8,946 bases of DNA from DAIOSQ01 sp036752465 (GTDB taxonomy: Bacteria; Pseudomonadota; Gammaproteobacteria; Legionellales; Legionellaceae), in NCBI GenBank assembly GCA_036752465.1, contig DAIOSQ010000077.1, positions 1-8,946 on the forward strand, given 5' to 3'. The position numbers and the translations under genes are program-made. Positions 7,557-8,946 of this stretch are shown piece after piece (position 1 is the stretch's first letter; each line of letters begins with the position of its first letter). The notes below the pieces were generated by a model that saw only the letters and a program-made list of their open reading frames with translations, did not search any database and was not told the DNA's origin.

Positions 7557-8255
7557 TCATATTTTTATTTTGGGACGGATCTTGCTCAAGCCACCATCAA
7601 CAGCAAGTACTTGACCAGTGATCCAACTGTTTTCTGGTTTGAGAAAAAATAATATGGCCTGGGCAATGTCCTGCGGCGTGCCAATACGTCCTAACGCGTG
7701 CATACTTTTCGAGGCATTGTAAGCCAGCTGATTTTTTAATAACGCTGCCGTCAAAGGACTTTCAACTAATCCTGGTGCGACCACATTAAACCTCAACTGA
7801 TTAGCAGCATAGGTGGCTGCTGCGGATTGGGCAAGACCAATAACTCCCGCTTTAGCTGCGGCAATCGCTTCATGATTGGCCAAGCCTGTCAATGCCGCGG
7901 CTGACGATACCAGCACGATTGATCCACCCTGTTTCATAGTTAATCCGGCCGCTCGAACAGTAGCAAAAGCGGTGGTTAGAGAAGCATTGATAGTATTTTG
8001 GAACTCTGCAGCACTGGTGGCATGCGCACTTTTAAGCAACAGCGAACCCGCGCAGTTGACCGCACCGTCAAGCTCGCCTGCCTGTTGAAAGACCTCTGTA
8101 ACTGCTGCAAAATCTGTTGCATCCAGGAGAAAATCTGGAGATATCTTCTGGTTATCCCGTGCAGTGGTTAGCACAGTGTCTCCCTGCTCTTCCAGTAAAC
8201 AACGCAGTGCTTGACCAATAGCACTGCTCGCTGCGATAATTAAGTAACGCGCCAT
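7557..8255 (-). CDS. SDR-fold protein lacking the catalytic tyrosine
   Basis: This 232-residue protein has the classical short-chain dehydrogenase layout. The nucleotide loop reads AASSAIG (8-14) where TGxxxGIG is usual. TARD follows beta-2 (31-34), its Arg hinting at NADP(H). A DATD is at 45-48, NCAG at 67-70, the helix-4 Asn at about 90, LVSSAA (115-120, Ser117/118), VAPGLVESPL (159-168) and ITGQVLAVDGG (212-222). The YxxxK site reads IAAAK, so Lys135 is kept but the tyrosine is Ile131; a nearby NHE (127-129) might substitute. It may have an altered chemistry, bind cofactor only, or be regulatory. I prefer ATG 8255 over an upstream in-frame TTG at 8273, because the Rossmann strand then starts at once, although the AGG is 11 bases away. 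It converges with the small acidic gene and follows the DUF6482-like gene by 63 bases, so the two may share a transcript. Confidence 0.88.
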   Translation of the reverse strand: MARYLIIAASSAIGQALRCLLEEQGDTVLTTARDNQKISPDFLLDATDFAAVTEVFQQAGELDGAVNCAGSLLLKSAHATSAAEFQNTINASLTTAFATVRAAGLTMKQGGSIVLVSSAAALTGLANHEAIAAAKAGVIGLAQSAAATYAANQLRFNVVAPGLVESPLTAALLKNQLAYNASKSMHALGRIGTPQDIAQAILFFLKPENSWITGQVLAVDGGLSKIRPKIKI

Positions 8256-8318
8256 ATGTTTTTGCAACCTCAACTGAGCTGATCAATCACCAGAGTGACA
8301 CCATTAAAATATACTACT

Positions 8319-8645
8319 CTATTGGACAGATCTGCTGTATTTAGAATGAATGGGGATGTAATCAAATTGTTGTGCTGTGGCACCTTCTGCACCGAACTCA
8401 TCGTACGTATTATCGAGGCACAGAAAAAATTCCTCTGCTCCGAATTTCTGACTTCTCTTCAGAGCTTCTTCTACAGAATTGAAATGGACGATTTGCTCAC
8501 CATCTTTTATAAAGACATCCGTATCTTGAGTAATGATTTCAACAATATAGCGCTGCAACTCAACCGGTGAGTAAACCAGTGCAACCACCTTGGATCGAGT
8601 TCTTGCGTCATTCACCAACTGCTCGTGCGTCTTGTGTGTCATCAT
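8319..8645 (-). CDS. DUF6482-like small protein of unknown function
   Basis: The 108-residue protein resembles, from memory, the DUF6482 family of gammaproteobacteria. It has a short N-terminal helix (THEQLVNDARTRSK), a beta-strand pair around VVALVYSPVELQRYIVEI (20-37), FNSVEEALKRSQKFG (55-69), an LCLDNTYDEF block (75-84) that fits the family's conserved YDE[MF], and a final FDYIPI (94-99). There is no signal peptide, membrane segment or recognisable catalytic set, and the function of the family is not known to me. Two adjacent ATGs (8645 and 8642) can serve as start; a GGAT a few bases upstream is the only Shine-Dalgarno-like sequence. It lies upstream of the SDR-like gene on the same strand with a 63-base gap. 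Confidence 0.72.
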   Translation of the reverse strand: MMTHKTHEQLVNDARTRSKVVALVYSPVELQRYIVEIITQDTDVFIKDGEQIVHFNSVEEALKRSQKFGAEEFFLCLDNTYDEFGAEGATAQQFDYIPIHSKYSRSVQ

Positions 8646-8946
8646 CTATCCATAAGGTTAAAAATTCATCCCACAACCAGGAGCGCCTAGGGCTACTGAC
8701 CTTTACATCCTTACTATCAGTCTAGCATATGAATTTGCATTTTGGGTAGCATCTCGAGTCAACGAGTTGCCTCATAATAAACCGAAGAGCTACTAGACAA
8801 GCTATGTGCCGCCTGTATGTGCCCCCATGGAGTTGTCACGTCTGATTTGAGCTTTTCACCTTCGTTTGACGGATTTATCATGGATTTTATATGTTGATGA
8901 GCCTTCAGCCACACCAGAGGAGGTTGTATCAGGCTGCTGTTGATAA
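8646..8946. other. Terminal region without a confident gene; open frames reach the right edge
   Basis: These 301 bases should include the promoter of the minus-strand DUF6482-like gene, but I see no convincing -35/-10 pair. Two minus-strand frames enter from the right edge. One stays open for 61 codons to a TGA at 8759-8761 and ends in a serine-rich stretch followed by VYYEATR. Another is open for about 29 codons and ends in KSVKRR. On the plus strand, ATG 8894 starts a frame (MSLQPHQRRLYQAA) that is still open at the edge, without a Shine-Dalgarno. At most one is real, and the window cannot decide which. A small CTCG/CGAG hairpin lies at about 8753-8766. No tRNA, repeat array or IS end was seen. 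Confidence 0.35.

Noticed and set aside
7551..7576. GTCC/GGAC inverted repeat around a T-rich stretch between the convergent genes as a bidirectional terminator
   Set aside because: The stem is four base pairs with an 18-base loop, and the T run lies within the loop rather than after the stem.
7876..8088. Plus-strand 70-codon frame inside the SDR gene
   Set aside because: It is antisense to a recognised SDR coding sequence and has no motifs.
8295..8570. Plus-strand 91-codon frame opposite the DUF6482-like gene
   Set aside because: The minus-strand frame is longer and resembles a known family; the plus frame shows no recognisable features.

Overview
The window reads as a piece of ordinary, moderately AT-rich gammaproteobacterial chromosome. 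PurB keeps the E. coli catalytic residue numbering, the signal-peptide-peptidase homolog is SohB-like down to its first residues, and a DUF6482-like protein is present. Together these point to a gammaproteobacterium, but I cannot name the genus. No RNA gene, CRISPR array, IS element or phage gene was seen.

Layout. Bases 1-1453 (minus strand) hold the first 484 codons of a protein cut by the left edge. It is a CMP-Neu5Ac-hydroxylase-like metallo-beta-lactamase-fold protein followed by the start of a Rieske domain. A 284-base divergent intergenic region separates it from a plus-strand block: purB (1738-3108), nadB (3105-4757), nadA (4732-6102) and sohB (6124-7101). The first three overlap by 4 and up to 26 bases, and sohB follows within 21 bases, so the four look like one transcription unit. 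A plausible sigma-70 promoter sits just before purB. After a 116-base gap comes a small plus-strand gene for an acidic, probably disordered 109-residue protein (7218-7547). It converges on a minus-strand pair: a short-chain dehydrogenase-like protein without the catalytic tyrosine (7557-8255), preceded by a DUF6482-like gene (8319-8645). The last 301 bases hold no confident gene.

How the genes work together. NadB oxidises L-aspartate to iminoaspartate, and NadA condenses this with dihydroxyacetone phosphate to quinolinate, the first two steps of de novo NAD synthesis. The third enzyme, NadC, is not in the window. PurB splits adenylosuccinate (and SAICAR), releasing fumarate. Since fumarate can serve E. 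coli NadB as electron acceptor, the purB-nadB pairing may be more than chance, though this is inference. SohB is a membrane-anchored serine protease with no obvious link to the pathway.

The most unusual items are the MBL-Rieske protein, whose domain order is reversed relative to vertebrate CMAH, and the tyrosine-less SDR protein. I see no clear evidence of a wholly new multi-gene system.
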